Below are positions 17,001 to 23,972 of a stretch of DNA of 42,502 nt, piece after piece (the stretch's first letter is position 1; each line of letters starts with the position of its first letter). Location: NCBI RefSeq assembly GCF_002419965.1, contig NZ_DIHC01000061.1, positions 1 through 42,502 on the forward strand, written 5' to 3'. A program made the translations under genes and the position numbers. Under the pieces are notes generated by a model. That model worked only from the letters and a program-made list of their open reading frames with translations, made no database searches and was not told the DNA's origin. Origin of the DNA: Pseudomonas sp. UBA5706. GTDB lineage: Bacteria; Pseudomonadota; Gammaproteobacteria; Pseudomonadales; Pseudomonadaceae.

Positions 17001-17870
17001 TCGACTCTCATGCAGCTGTAACTGCCGCCGACGCAGGCTGCGCAGGGCCAGCAGCGGCACGATGGAGCACAGCAGGGCGATCAGGCACTTGCCGACCAGC
17101 GGTGCAATCAAGACCTGGCGCACCTTATCGGCGTCGAACAGGCCGCGCAGTTGCCAGTCGCTGTTGGTCAGCGGTTCGAGCAGAACGGTTTGTGCCTGTA
17201 GGTCGGCGATTTCGTCATCGTCCGCCTCTGCCCGATAGACCGGTCGTTGCGTTACGCGGTTTTCCAGCTGCCAGGCGCCTTTGAATTCCTGGTCGCTTTG
17301 TCGCGTCAGGGCGGTCAGCGCCACCGGCTCCAGCCGGATGGCCCAATAGCGCTCACCTTCATTGCCCGGTTGGCGCACGAACAAATAAAACCGCGAGCCA
17401 TCAGGCCCATCGGCGTAATAGTAGGTATGACCATTGATGCGCTCACGCTGCCGAGCCAAAAAGCTGGCGTCCGTGCTGTCTTGCGCGCTGTCGGCGACGA
17501 TATTGGCGTCGTCATCGAGCCAGGCAACACTGTGCAGTCCTGGCATCGCTTTTCTAAGCCGGTCAAGGGGGGCGACAAGCTGTTGAGCGGTCGGCGGTTT
17601 TGCGTGGGCATCGTCCAGAACGTTCAACGCCACTTGCGCGTTGAGCGCCATGTTAAGGCTCAGCCGGTCAGCGAGCTGAATGCTGTAGTCGACGCTACGC
17701 TGGTGCTGACGCTCCTGAGTCTGCTGAAACTGTTCGAACAGCTGCCACATCAAAAGCACGAGCATAAGCAACACCAGCATCGCGAGCGCGCCTTTGAGCG
17801 AGCTTCGAAATGGCAATGCCGTCGCGCGTCTGGACGAGCGCAAGGGAGACATGGGCGTTGGTATGGGCAA
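14031..17870 (-). CDS. morA: MorA-like PAS-GGDEF-EAL c-di-GMP regulator
   Basis: A 1279-residue inner-membrane sensor that may both make and break down c-di-GMP. A first helix is at about 25-46, a periplasmic region follows, and a second helix is at about 255-278. Several PAS-type domains span about 285-830. The diguanylate cyclase motif GGDEF is intact at 923-927, and the phosphodiesterase EAL motif at 1055-1057 is followed by conserved DDFGTGYSSL and EGVET. The inhibitory RxxD site is replaced by VADD, so product inhibition may be lost. It matches P. aeruginosa MorA (PA4601) in layout and in having glyA next to it; MorA controls motility and biofilm. AGGA lies 7 bp before the TTG at 17870; the ATG at 17852 lacks such a site. 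Confidence 0.88.
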   Translation of the reverse strand: MPIPTPMSPLRSSRRATALPFRSSLKGALAMLVLLMLVLLMWQLFEQFQQTQERQHQRSVDYSIQLADRLSLNMALNAQVALNVLDDAHAKPPTAQQLVAPLDRLRKAMPGLHSVAWLDDDANIVADSAQDSTDASFLARQRERINGHTYYYADGPDGSRFYLFVRQPGNEGERYWAIRLEPVALTALTRQSDQEFKGAWQLENRVTQRPVYRAEADDDEIADLQAQTVLLEPLTNSDWQLRGLFDADKVRQVLIAPLVGKCLIALLCSIVPLLALRSLRRRQLQLHESRRRYKDIFEGTGVALCVLDLSGLPDYLQKLHLTSRQELDQHLINHADQLNGLLHQLRITEVNQVAAHLLRAESATQVWQQLIEGCPRSRQGIGVQLIGAVLDGQSQLELEILLPNAKGCDQHLWLVVRLPEQPQDFNAVILSINDITNRKQTELALQERESFWSDVVRTVPDHLYVQDVISRRMIYSNHHLGRTLGYSKQELEQMGDHFWEILLHPDDAQAYERLRRTRSEEASSDLTECHLRFRDHNGHWRRFDIRERALSPDENGRVTRIIGVAKDITDQVEASQSLRESEQRYRMLAESISDVIFSTDHTLRPNYVSPSLTTVLGYSAEWIMQNGWNSIIANPQQLTSLQILLLRVAKALRKPETLAALRAEVPNQMYLLDCLRADGRKIPVELRLVLVWDESGAFEGILGVGRDISQQRRAEKDLRMAATVFEHSTSAILITDPAGYIVQANDAFSRVSGYAVAQVLDQFPSMLTIEDQQQAQLGYILKQLNQHGSWEGELWLKRRDGEHYPAWVGITAVLDDEGDLASYVCFFTDISERKASEQRIHRLAYYDALTHLPNRTLFQDRLHTALQQAERQQAWVVLMFLDLDRFKPINDSLGHAAGDRMLKDMAARLLACVADDDTVARMGGDEFTLLLQPGASQQAALTRAIHVAEQILASLVKPFVLEGREFFVTASIGIALSPQDGNELSQLMKNADTAMYHAKERGKNNFQFYQADMNASALERLELESDLRHALEQKEFTLYYQPQFSGDGKRLTGAEALLRWRHPRRGLVPPGDFIPVLEELGLVVEVGEWVLMEACRQLREWHKARVRVPKVSVNISARQFSDGQLGTRIANILQETGLPPACLELELTESILMREVSEAMQILDGLKRLGLSIAVDDFGTGYSSLNYLKQFPIDVLKIDRTFVDGLPSGEQDAQIARAIIAMAHSLNLAVIAEGVETYEQLEFLREHGCDEVQGYLFGRPMPPSRFEAQFSNDALFMLD

Positions 17871-18131
17871 ACTGTGATCCTGACTACTGGACTGAATCAG
17901 CGTGTGCGCAATGCACTATAAGCTTGACGTCAAAAGAACGCCTAGCATGCCTTGACTTGTGGCTAAGTGCCAGCCCAAAAGGCGGGCATGGTTTGCCCTC
18001 TCGTCTGCATTCGGGTAGCTTTGCGCCACGTGCGATGTGCCCGATTCCTGCAAGACTTTCGCAATCCCTGCAAACAGCGCTCCAGCTTCAAGACCGATAC
18101 CCGGTAGCGTTGGCGTGACTGGGCTGCTCGT

Positions 18132-18150
18132 GCCTTGATCAATTCAAGGC
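18132..18150. promoter_or_regulatory. Perfect inverted repeat in the morA/ettA divergent gap
   Basis: GCCTTGATCAATTCAAGGC is a 7-bp perfect inverted repeat around a 5-bp centre, 107 bp before ettA in the 386-bp gap that separates the divergent morA and ettA. It looks like an operator for a dimeric repressor. A TTGACT hexamer at about 17952 might be a -35 element. I see no convincing gene in the gap. Confidence 0.4.
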
Positions 18151-18256
18151 TCGGAAGCGCCGATCGGCAAGTTCCCAAGGCAAATAAAAGCAGTTATTGC
18201 GACGCAGCGCTTAGCACGCGCCCTTATTCACAGTGCCAAAAACAGGTTTTCAATTC

Positions 18257-19921
18257 ATGGCTCAATACGTCTTCACCATGCATCGGCTGAGCAAGGTTGT
18301 TCCGCCGAAGCGGGAAATCCTGAAAAACATCTCCCTTTCGTTCTTCCCGGGCGCCAAGATCGGCGTGCTGGGCCTCAATGGCTCGGGTAAATCCACGCTG
18401 CTGAAAATCATGGCCGGTGTCGATACCGAATTCGACGGCGAAGCGCGTCCTATGCCGGAGTTGAACATCGGTTATCTGCCGCAGGAGCCACAGCTGGATC
18501 CAAGCAAGACTGTGCGCGAAGTGGTCGAGGAAGCGGTCAGCGTGATCAAGGATGCCCAGGCGCGCCTTGACGAAGTATACGCCGCCTACGCGGAACCGGA
18601 TGCCGACTTCGATAAACTTGCCGCCGAACAGGCCAAGCTCGAAGCCATCCTGCAGGCCAGCGATGGTCACAACCTTGAACGCCAGTTGGAAGTGGCGGCC
18701 GATGCGCTGCGCCTGCCGGCCTGGGATGCGAAAGTCGAACACCTGTCCGGTGGTGAGAAGCGCCGTGTGGCGCTGTGCCGCCTGCTGCTGTCTGCGCCGG
18801 ACATGCTGTTGCTCGACGAGCCGACCAACCACCTGGACGCCGATTCCGTCGCCTGGCTCGAGCACTTCCTGCACGATTTCCCGGGCACCGTGGTCGCGAT
18901 CACGCACGACCGTTACTTCCTGGATAACGTTGCCGGCTGGATTCTGGAACTCGACCGCGGTGCCGGTATCCCCTACGAGGGCAACTACTCCGGCTGGCTC
19001 GAAGCCAAGTCCGATCGTCTGGCCCAGGAGTCCAAGCAGCAGTCGGCTCACGAAAAGGCCATGAAGGAAGAACTGGAGTGGGTGCGCAAAGGCGCCAAGG
19101 CTCGCCAGTCCAAATCCAAGGCCCGCCTACAACGCTTCGAAGAAATGCAGTCGCAGGAATTCCAGAAGCGCAGCGAAACTAACGAAATCTACATCCCGGC
19201 GGGTCCTCGCCTGGGTGACAAGGTCATCGAGTTCAAGAACGTCACCAAGGGCTACGGTGATCGCGTGCTGATCGACAACCTGTCGTTCGCCATGCCCAAG
19301 GGCGCGATCGTCGGTGTGATCGGCGGTAACGGGGCCGGTAAGTCGACCCTTTTCCGCATGTTGATGGGCAAGGAACAACCAGACTCGGGTTCTATCGAGA
19401 TCGGCGAAACCGTGCAACTGGCGTGCGTCGATCAGAGCCGCGATGACCTGGATGGCAGCAAGACCGTTTTCGCACAGATTTCCGACGGCTCCGATCAGAT
19501 CAGGATTGGTAACTACGAAATCCCGTCGCGTACCTATGTCGGGCGGTTCAACTTCAAGGGGGGTGACCAGCAGAAGTTCGTGAAGGACCTGTCCGGTGGT
19601 GAGCGGGGTCGCCTGCACCTGGCACTGACCTTGAAGGAGGGTGGCAACGTCCTGCTGCTCGACGAACCGTCCAACGACCTGGACGTCGAAACCCTGCGTT
19701 CGCTGGAGGAGGCCCTGCTGGACTTCCCGGGCGCGGCCATCGTGATCTCCCACGATCGGTGGTTCCTGGACCGCGTGGCGACTCACATCCTGGCGTATGA
19801 AGACGATTCCCAGGCTGTGTTCTTCGAGGGCAACTACACCGAGTACGAGGCCGATCGCAAGAAGCGCCTCGGCGAAGCCGCAGCTCAACCGCACCGCGTG
19901 CGTCACAAGAAGCTGGCTTGA
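18257..19921 (+). CDS. ettA: Energy-dependent translational throttle protein EttA
   Basis: An ABC-F protein that binds the ribosomal E site and gates the first elongation steps according to the ATP/ADP ratio. The 554-residue protein has two ATPase domains and no membrane domain. Walker A motifs are GLNGSGKST at 39-47 and GGNGAGKST at 356-364. Signatures are LSGGEKRR at 163 and LSGGERGR at 445. The arm region lies around 95-140, and the inter-domain linker with its basic KGAKARQSKSKARLQRF helix is near 275-295. The start MAQYVFTMHRLSKVVPPKR is the canonical EttA N-terminus. It is monocistronic, with a strong terminator 20 bp after the stop. Confidence 0.96.
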   Translation: MAQYVFTMHRLSKVVPPKREILKNISLSFFPGAKIGVLGLNGSGKSTLLKIMAGVDTEFDGEARPMPELNIGYLPQEPQLDPSKTVREVVEEAVSVIKDAQARLDEVYAAYAEPDADFDKLAAEQAKLEAILQASDGHNLERQLEVAADALRLPAWDAKVEHLSGGEKRRVALCRLLLSAPDMLLLDEPTNHLDADSVAWLEHFLHDFPGTVVAITHDRYFLDNVAGWILELDRGAGIPYEGNYSGWLEAKSDRLAQESKQQSAHEKAMKEELEWVRKGAKARQSKSKARLQRFEEMQSQEFQKRSETNEIYIPAGPRLGDKVIEFKNVTKGYGDRVLIDNLSFAMPKGAIVGVIGGNGAGKSTLFRMLMGKEQPDSGSIEIGETVQLACVDQSRDDLDGSKTVFAQISDGSDQIRIGNYEIPSRTYVGRFNFKGGDQQKFVKDLSGGERGRLHLALTLKEGGNVLLLDEPSNDLDVETLRSLEEALLDFPGAAIVISHDRWFLDRVATHILAYEDDSQAVFFEGNYTEYEADRKKRLGEAAAQPHRVRHKKLA

Positions 19922-19940
19922 TCAAATAGGTGTCATGACA

Positions 19941-19966
19941 AACGGAGCCTTAAGGCTCCGTTTTTT
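19941..19966 (+). terminator. Rho-independent terminator of ettA
   Basis: The 9-bp stem AACGGAGCC / GGCTCCGTT with a TTAA loop runs into six T residues, 20 bp after the ettA stop codon. Confidence 0.93.
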
Positions 19967-20009
19967 AAATGGGGTACGTTTACAGCTACTCACCTTATAG
20001 GTACCTGCG

Positions 20010-20042
20010 TGTCGGCGGCACAAACGGTGCCCGGCGCCGACA
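20010..20042. other. Branched hairpin after the greB-like gene
   Basis: The outer stem TGTCGGC (20010-20016) pairs with GCCGACA (20036-20042). An inner stem GGCAC pairs with GTGCC. It lies just past the stop of the minus-strand greB-like gene but lacks a T tract, so it is a possible weak terminator or 3'-end structure only. Confidence 0.35.
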
Positions 20043-20049
20043 TAGGCTT

Positions 20050-20547
20050 TCAAGCATCGGCCTCGATCTGCAAAACCTCGATTACCTGATCTCCCGCCGG
20101 GCGCTTCCAGGTCACCTCGTCACCCATCTGTGTGCCCAATAATGCCTTGCCCAGTGGCGACGCCCAGTTAATGAGCTGAATCGAAGCATCAGCCTGATCT
20201 TCGCCCACCAACTGCACTCGCAGGTGACGGTCATCTTCGTCGGCGAAGGTGACCCAACTGCCGATTTGCACCTTGTCGGAAGAACGGGCCGGCGTTACCA
20301 ACTGCGCGCTTTGCAGTCTTCTGTTGAAGTAGCGCAAATCCCGCTCGATATCGGCCAGGCGCTGTTTGTCTGCGCCTTCGCCAAGTGTCGACTGTTCGCT
20401 GTGCTGTTTTTGCAACAAGGTAACGTGGGCTTGCAACTGCGCCAGCCCGTTGGCGGTGACGTAATTAGGTTGAGCGCTAATCTGCCTTTCCACCGGCGCA
20501 CTGGCTTGGGCGGCGGCGTGGTCCTCGTTAACGAAGGCCCGACTCAT
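20050..20547 (-). CDS. GreA/GreB-family transcription elongation factor
   Basis: A 165-residue protein of the GreA/GreB type. These proteins bind the secondary channel of RNA polymerase and stimulate transcript cleavage after backtracking. An N-terminal coiled coil spans about 33-85, and the C-terminal FKBP-like Gre domain spans about 90-160. The latter includes SWVTFADEDD, INWASPLGKALLGTQMGDEV and a VIEVLQI end. The tip acidic pair of true Gre factors would fall near the ADKQRLADIE turn and cannot be judged safely. The extra N-terminal 25 residues and divergent sequence suggest one of the additional Gre-like paralogues of pseudomonads rather than greA or greB themselves. AGGAG lies 8 bp before the ATG. 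Confidence 0.8.
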   Translation of the reverse strand: MSRAFVNEDHAAAQASAPVERQISAQPNYVTANGLAQLQAHVTLLQKQHSEQSTLGEGADKQRLADIERDLRYFNRRLQSAQLVTPARSSDKVQIGSWVTFADEDDRHLRVQLVGEDQADASIQLINWASPLGKALLGTQMGDEVTWKRPAGDQVIEVLQIEADA

Positions 20548-20628
20548 GGCATGCTCCTGTTCATGGCGTGTTTAGCTTCGGCCATGCTGGCAGCCTATAA
20601 GTTTCCGCAAATGAAAGCGCCGCAGGTA

Positions 20629-20988
20629 TCAGGGCGAACGATAGGCCTTTGCTGCACCTTGGGTCTTCTGCTGGTCCCACGCGCGATCACGATCGTTCCA
20701 GATACTGTCTCTGCCCTGATCCTGAACATCGTGGTTGGCCAATTGCCCCTGGCATTGCCTGAACCCATCGCCCCAACCCTGCGCATAAACCGTGTCGCGC
20801 AAATAGCGCTGCACATCTTTTTTGTACTGCCCTTTCAAGGGATCAATGGACTGCCGTCCGCTGCCGCACCCATCTTCAAATCCATCCGCGAATGCCGGGG
20901 GGTAACCTTCGGCCACTAACTGGTCGTGGGTAGACTGACAACCGGCGACGACTAAACAGCACCACAGCACAGCCCAACGCATGTTCAT
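20629..20988 (-). CDS. Small predicted lipoprotein
   Basis: A 119-residue protein with a lipoprotein signal: a short positively charged start (MNMRWAV), a hydrophobic core and the lipobox LVVAGC, with C17 as the lipidated residue. The mature part carries the aromatic, glycine-rich pattern GYPPAFADGFEDGCGSG and then WGDGFRQCQG, with further cysteines in the mature part. I do not recognise a named family; similar short lipoproteins occur across Pseudomonas. Residue 18 after the cysteine is Q, not D, so sorting to the outer membrane is likely. AGGG lies before the first ATG. It is upstream of the greB-like gene on the same strand with an 81-bp gap. Confidence 0.75.
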   Translation of the reverse strand: MNMRWAVLWCCLVVAGCQSTHDQLVAEGYPPAFADGFEDGCGSGRQSIDPLKGQYKKDVQRYLRDTVYAQGWGDGFRQCQGQLANHDVQDQGRDSIWNDRDRAWDQQKTQGAAKAYRSP

Positions 20989-21235
20989 TTTCGTTTCCCT
21001 CGACTTATGTAAAAAGTCTAGAAGCGGTTGCGTGAGTTATTTGTAAAAGCGCGGTGATAAATCCATTAACCGATGCTCGGTCGCTTACGTTTAGTTCCCC
21101 GTTTCCGCCTGACGGCCAGGGTGCCTGAAAAAACTTTTAGTAATTTTCCCGTGGACGGCCTCAGAGCTTTCAAGGTTGGTAAACTGCCAGGGCACGCACG
21201 GTAGCTGCGCTGCGCGAAATGGCTTAGGAAGATTA

Positions 21236-22444
21236 ATGAACCTTAGAACAATCCTCATTCTTGGCGCCCTCAGCGCATTCGGCCCCATGGCCATCGATTT
21301 TTATCTACCTGGTTTCCCCGCCATAGCATTAGCCTTCGGTACGGACGAAAAACATGTCCAGATGACCCTGGCTTCCTATTTTCTGGGGCTTAGCATCGGG
21401 CAACTGGTCTACGGCCCGATTGCCGACCGATTTGGACGGCGTATGCCGCTATTGTTCGGCGTAGGCCTGTTTACCTTGGCATCCTTGGCCTGCGCGTTTG
21501 CGCCAAGTCTCGAATGGCTGATCGTTGCGCGTTTCGTCCAGGCATTGGGTGGGTGCGCAGGCATGGTTCTGTCGCGGGCGATCGTCAGCGACAAATGCTC
21601 TCCGGTGGACTCGGCGAAGGTGTTTTCGCAACTGATGCTGGTTATGGGGCTGGCGCCGATCCTCGCGCCCATGCTCGGCGGCCTGCTGGTCAATGTGTAT
21701 GGCTGGCAGGCGATTTTTATCACCCTGACCCTGTTCAGCGCCCTCACGGCGTTGGCAGTCGCCCTCGGTCTACCCGAGAGCATGCCAGCTGCACATCCAC
21801 GGCTGCCGCTGTCCGGCGCATTGGGTTCTTACTGGAGATTGTTGGGCGACCGACTCTTCCTCGGCCATGCGCTGACGGGTGGGATCGCCATGGCCGGGAT
21901 GTTTTCCTACATCGCGGGCTCACCCTTTGTGTTCATCAAGTTATATGGCGTGCCTGCCGAGCACTATGGCTGGTTGTTCGGAACCAACGCGGCGGGGTTT
22001 ATCCTGATAGCGCAAGTCAATGCACGGCTGGTGGGTCGCTTTGGTCCGGCATGGATGTTGTCCCGTGCGGTCTGGGTGTACCTGGGCGCCGCCGTGGTGC
22101 TTCTCGCGATCGCCTCCGTGCACACTGAAAAGCTATGGCCGCTGCTGGTCCCGCTGTTCGTGTACATCGCCAGTCTCGGCTGCATCATCCCCAACGCGTC
22201 GGCCTGTGCAATGGCGGGACAGGGCAAGCGCGCAGGCAGTGCGTCGGCGCTGTTGGGCTGTCTGCAGTTCAGCGTCGCCGCGGGTGCTGCGGCGCTGGTT
22301 GGCATACTTCACGACGGCACAGCGGTGCCGATGGCGATGGTCATTACGCTGTGCGGGGTCCTGACGGCAGTTTTGGCACTGCTTACCCGGCGCGCGCAGA
22401 TGAAACGCGATGCCTTGACTCCGCACCGGGACGTACGAATCTGA
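21236..22444 (+). CDS. Bcr/CflA-family MFS drug efflux transporter
   Basis: A 402-residue inner-membrane major facilitator of the Bcr/CflA drug:proton antiporter group with about twelve hydrophobic spans. The N-terminal LGALSAFGPMAIDFYLPGFPAI is the typical Bcr/CflA first helix with its acidic residue. MFS motif A is present as GPIADRFGRRMPLL after helix 2. AVG-type motif C cannot be confirmed. AGGAAG lies 5 bp before the ATG of MNLRTILIL; an upstream in-frame start has no ribosome site. Family members export bicyclomycin, sulfonamides, chloramphenicol or cysteine; the substrate here cannot be read from sequence. It stands alone, and its 3' end is followed by two strong hairpins. Confidence 0.88.
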   Translation: MNLRTILILGALSAFGPMAIDFYLPGFPAIALAFGTDEKHVQMTLASYFLGLSIGQLVYGPIADRFGRRMPLLFGVGLFTLASLACAFAPSLEWLIVARFVQALGGCAGMVLSRAIVSDKCSPVDSAKVFSQLMLVMGLAPILAPMLGGLLVNVYGWQAIFITLTLFSALTALAVALGLPESMPAAHPRLPLSGALGSYWRLLGDRLFLGHALTGGIAMAGMFSYIAGSPFVFIKLYGVPAEHYGWLFGTNAAGFILIAQVNARLVGRFGPAWMLSRAVWVYLGAAVVLLAIASVHTEKLWPLLVPLFVYIASLGCIIPNASACAMAGQGKRAGSASALLGCLQFSVAAGAAALVGILHDGTAVPMAMVITLCGVLTAVLALLTRRAQMKRDALTPHRDVRI

Positions 22445-22448
22445 TCGT

Positions 22449-22532
22449 TACTGCGACGTACTTCGCGTCGCAGTACTCTCCTTCTGGCGACGTCAGCACC
22501 CGCCGTGAACAAGCCTGTCCATGCTTGTTCAC
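22449..22532. other. Two adjacent perfect 10-bp hairpins
   Basis: TACTGCGACG (22449-22458) pairs with CGTCGCAGTA (22466-22475). Thirty bases on, GTGAACAAGC (22505-22514) pairs with GCTTGTTCAC (22523-22532). The first overlaps the end of the efflux gene transcript and may act in termination, although no T tract follows. The second could be an operator, a terminator or part of a small RNA. Confidence 0.6.
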
Positions 22533-23011
22533 TAGAGGGAAGAATCAAGCCAATGCGATGTAATTTACTACTTAAAATAAAGAAAATTCTTACAGTCAGC
22601 TTTTTAAGCATTCAAATCAGAACTTTTCTGTGCGCCATCCATTCCCCGTTGGAGATATGACAGGGGATGTTTTTCTTGAGAGTTTTTGGAGTGTATGTTG
22701 TAGGCATTTACCGCGCTGTTTTCGCGAGGTGAGTCAGGTTGACGCTGCGCAGGCCTTGTTATTCGGGCATTTCAGAAGAGATTCACTTTTTGTCTAACAA
22801 AGAAGTCAGGGCAACCTTTGCTTAAAATGTTGTCAGTAAGCCTGACAAACTTACAGCTGAATTATTGCCCGCCCAATTCTCCATGCTGATGCAGCGCTTA
22901 TACTACGCCACCACTAAGGATCCGATTTAATAACAACAGATTGAAACTGTCTTGCTGCAAAAAATGAATCTGTAACGCCTGAGTACTTCGGTAGCGCAGA
23001 GTTTTCAGAAA

Positions 23012-23025
23012 GTGATCCAGATCAA
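23012..23025 (+). promoter_or_regulatory. ANR/FNR-type box upstream of the ArsR-like gene
   Basis: GTGATCCAGATCAA matches TTGAT-N4-ATCAA except at its first T and includes the perfect dyad TGATC-CA-GATCA. A -10-like AACAAT at 23046-23051 would place the transcript start near 23059. That puts the box centre at about -41, the class II activation position. Strong by position, but untested. Confidence 0.55.
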
Positions 23026-23058
23026 AGCCCTCATTGGTGCTTGGCAACAATGTGGGTG

Positions 23059-23069
23059 CATACCGTATG
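23059..23069. promoter_or_regulatory. Palindrome, possible autoregulatory operator
   Basis: CATACCGTATG is a 5-bp inverted repeat with a single central base. It lies at or just past the predicted transcript start of the ArsR-like gene, where an ArsR-family repressor could bind its own promoter. A second dyad, TCGTTAGACGA, lies at 23084-23094. Confidence 0.35.
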
Positions 23070-23117
23070 TGGCGACCCGCTCATCGTTAGACGAATGTTT
23101 CAACAGGGAGTGAATAC

Positions 23118-23810
23118 ATGGAACACGCACCTTGCATCAGTCAGATTGCCGCACTGCTGGCGGATCCTAAACGCTGCGCGATGATGTGGGCACTGATGGA
23201 TGGCGCCTCTCGGGCGGCGGATGAACTGGCTTTGCTGGTCGGGTTGTCCACATCTTCGGCCGGGTCGCATCTGGCGCGGCTGGCTTCCGGCGGGTTGCTC
23301 AGGGTGGAGACACGCGGCAAAAAGCGATTTTTCAGACTGGCGGCACCGGAGGTCGGCACAGCCGTGCAGGCGCTGGCCAGCGCCTCGATGATCAGTGCGG
23401 AGGTGGTCAGTCGCAGCGTCGCGCAGCCGCTGCCGCCTTTACCGTTACGTCGTGCGAGTGTCTGTTCTGATCATCTGGGGGGCGAGTTGGGCACCGAACT
23501 CTACCTGCGGATGCTGGACGCCGGCTGGATCGAGCAGTGCGATCAGCGCCTGGAGGTCACCAGCGTCGGTATCTCTCGATTCGCCGAGCGGGGTATTTTC
23601 GTCCCGGCGCTTGCCCACAGGCAGCGTGAAACGGTCTGCGCCTGTGTCAACTGCAGTGACATCAACCCGCATCTGGGCGGAGCATTGGGGGCAGGGCTGT
23701 TGCAATTGTTCATGCAACTGGGATGGCTGCGCGCCACAGAAGAGGCCACCACCTTGCAGGTGTCGTCCAACGGGCAACGGGAGATCAACAAGATCGCTTC
23801 GGCGGCGTGA
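23118..23810 (+). CDS. ArsR-like winged-helix regulator with duplicated C-terminal module
   Basis: A 230-residue predicted transcription factor. Residues 1-80 form an ArsR-type winged helix: IAALLADPKRCAMMWALMDG, a recognition helix within STSSAGSHLARLASGGLL, and a wing RGKKRFFRLA. The C-terminal half holds two similar modules of about 45 residues. The first (about 115-160) begins CSDHLGGELG and the second (about 180-225) CSDINPHLGGALG; each continues with a leucine-rich helix, a GW turn and an LxV(T/S)xxG end. Classic metal-binding ArsR motifs are absent. The paired Cys/Asp/His residues could bind a ligand, but this is a guess. GGGAG lies 7 bp before the ATG. It is preceded by an ANR-type box. 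Confidence 0.75.
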   Translation: MEHAPCISQIAALLADPKRCAMMWALMDGASRAADELALLVGLSTSSAGSHLARLASGGLLRVETRGKKRFFRLAAPEVGTAVQALASASMISAEVVSRSVAQPLPPLPLRRASVCSDHLGGELGTELYLRMLDAGWIEQCDQRLEVTSVGISRFAERGIFVPALAHRQRETVCACVNCSDINPHLGGALGAGLLQLFMQLGWLRATEEATTLQVSSNGQREINKIASAA

Positions 23811-23972
23811 TCGCCCGAAACGAGCCTGTTCGAAAAAATATGAATGGGGTCGTCAGGGCACGTCGTGTCGGGTGACACATTAATCCAGCACCACGCTGTG
23901 CGGCGGTAGCGTCCTTGAGAACAATACCGCCGACAAATCGTACTGCTGCGGTCTTCGCCCAGACAATACGGA

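Larger units (their letters stand above)
22533..23117. other. A+T-rich intergenic region
   Basis: This stretch between the efflux gene and the ArsR-like gene has no convincing open frame. It is richer in A+T than its surroundings, especially at 22557-22640. It holds an inverted repeat TTGTCAG (22830-22836) / CTGACAA (22842-22848), an ANR-type box at 23012-23025, and an 11-bp palindrome CATACCGTATG at 23059-23069. A small RNA or long leader is possible; nothing in the sequence proves one. Confidence 0.5.

Noticed and set aside
17963..18178. A 71-codon minus-strand frame in the morA/ettA gap
   Set aside because: Composition is Arg- and Ser-rich with no domain, no ribosome site and it spans the perfect dyad; probably not translated.
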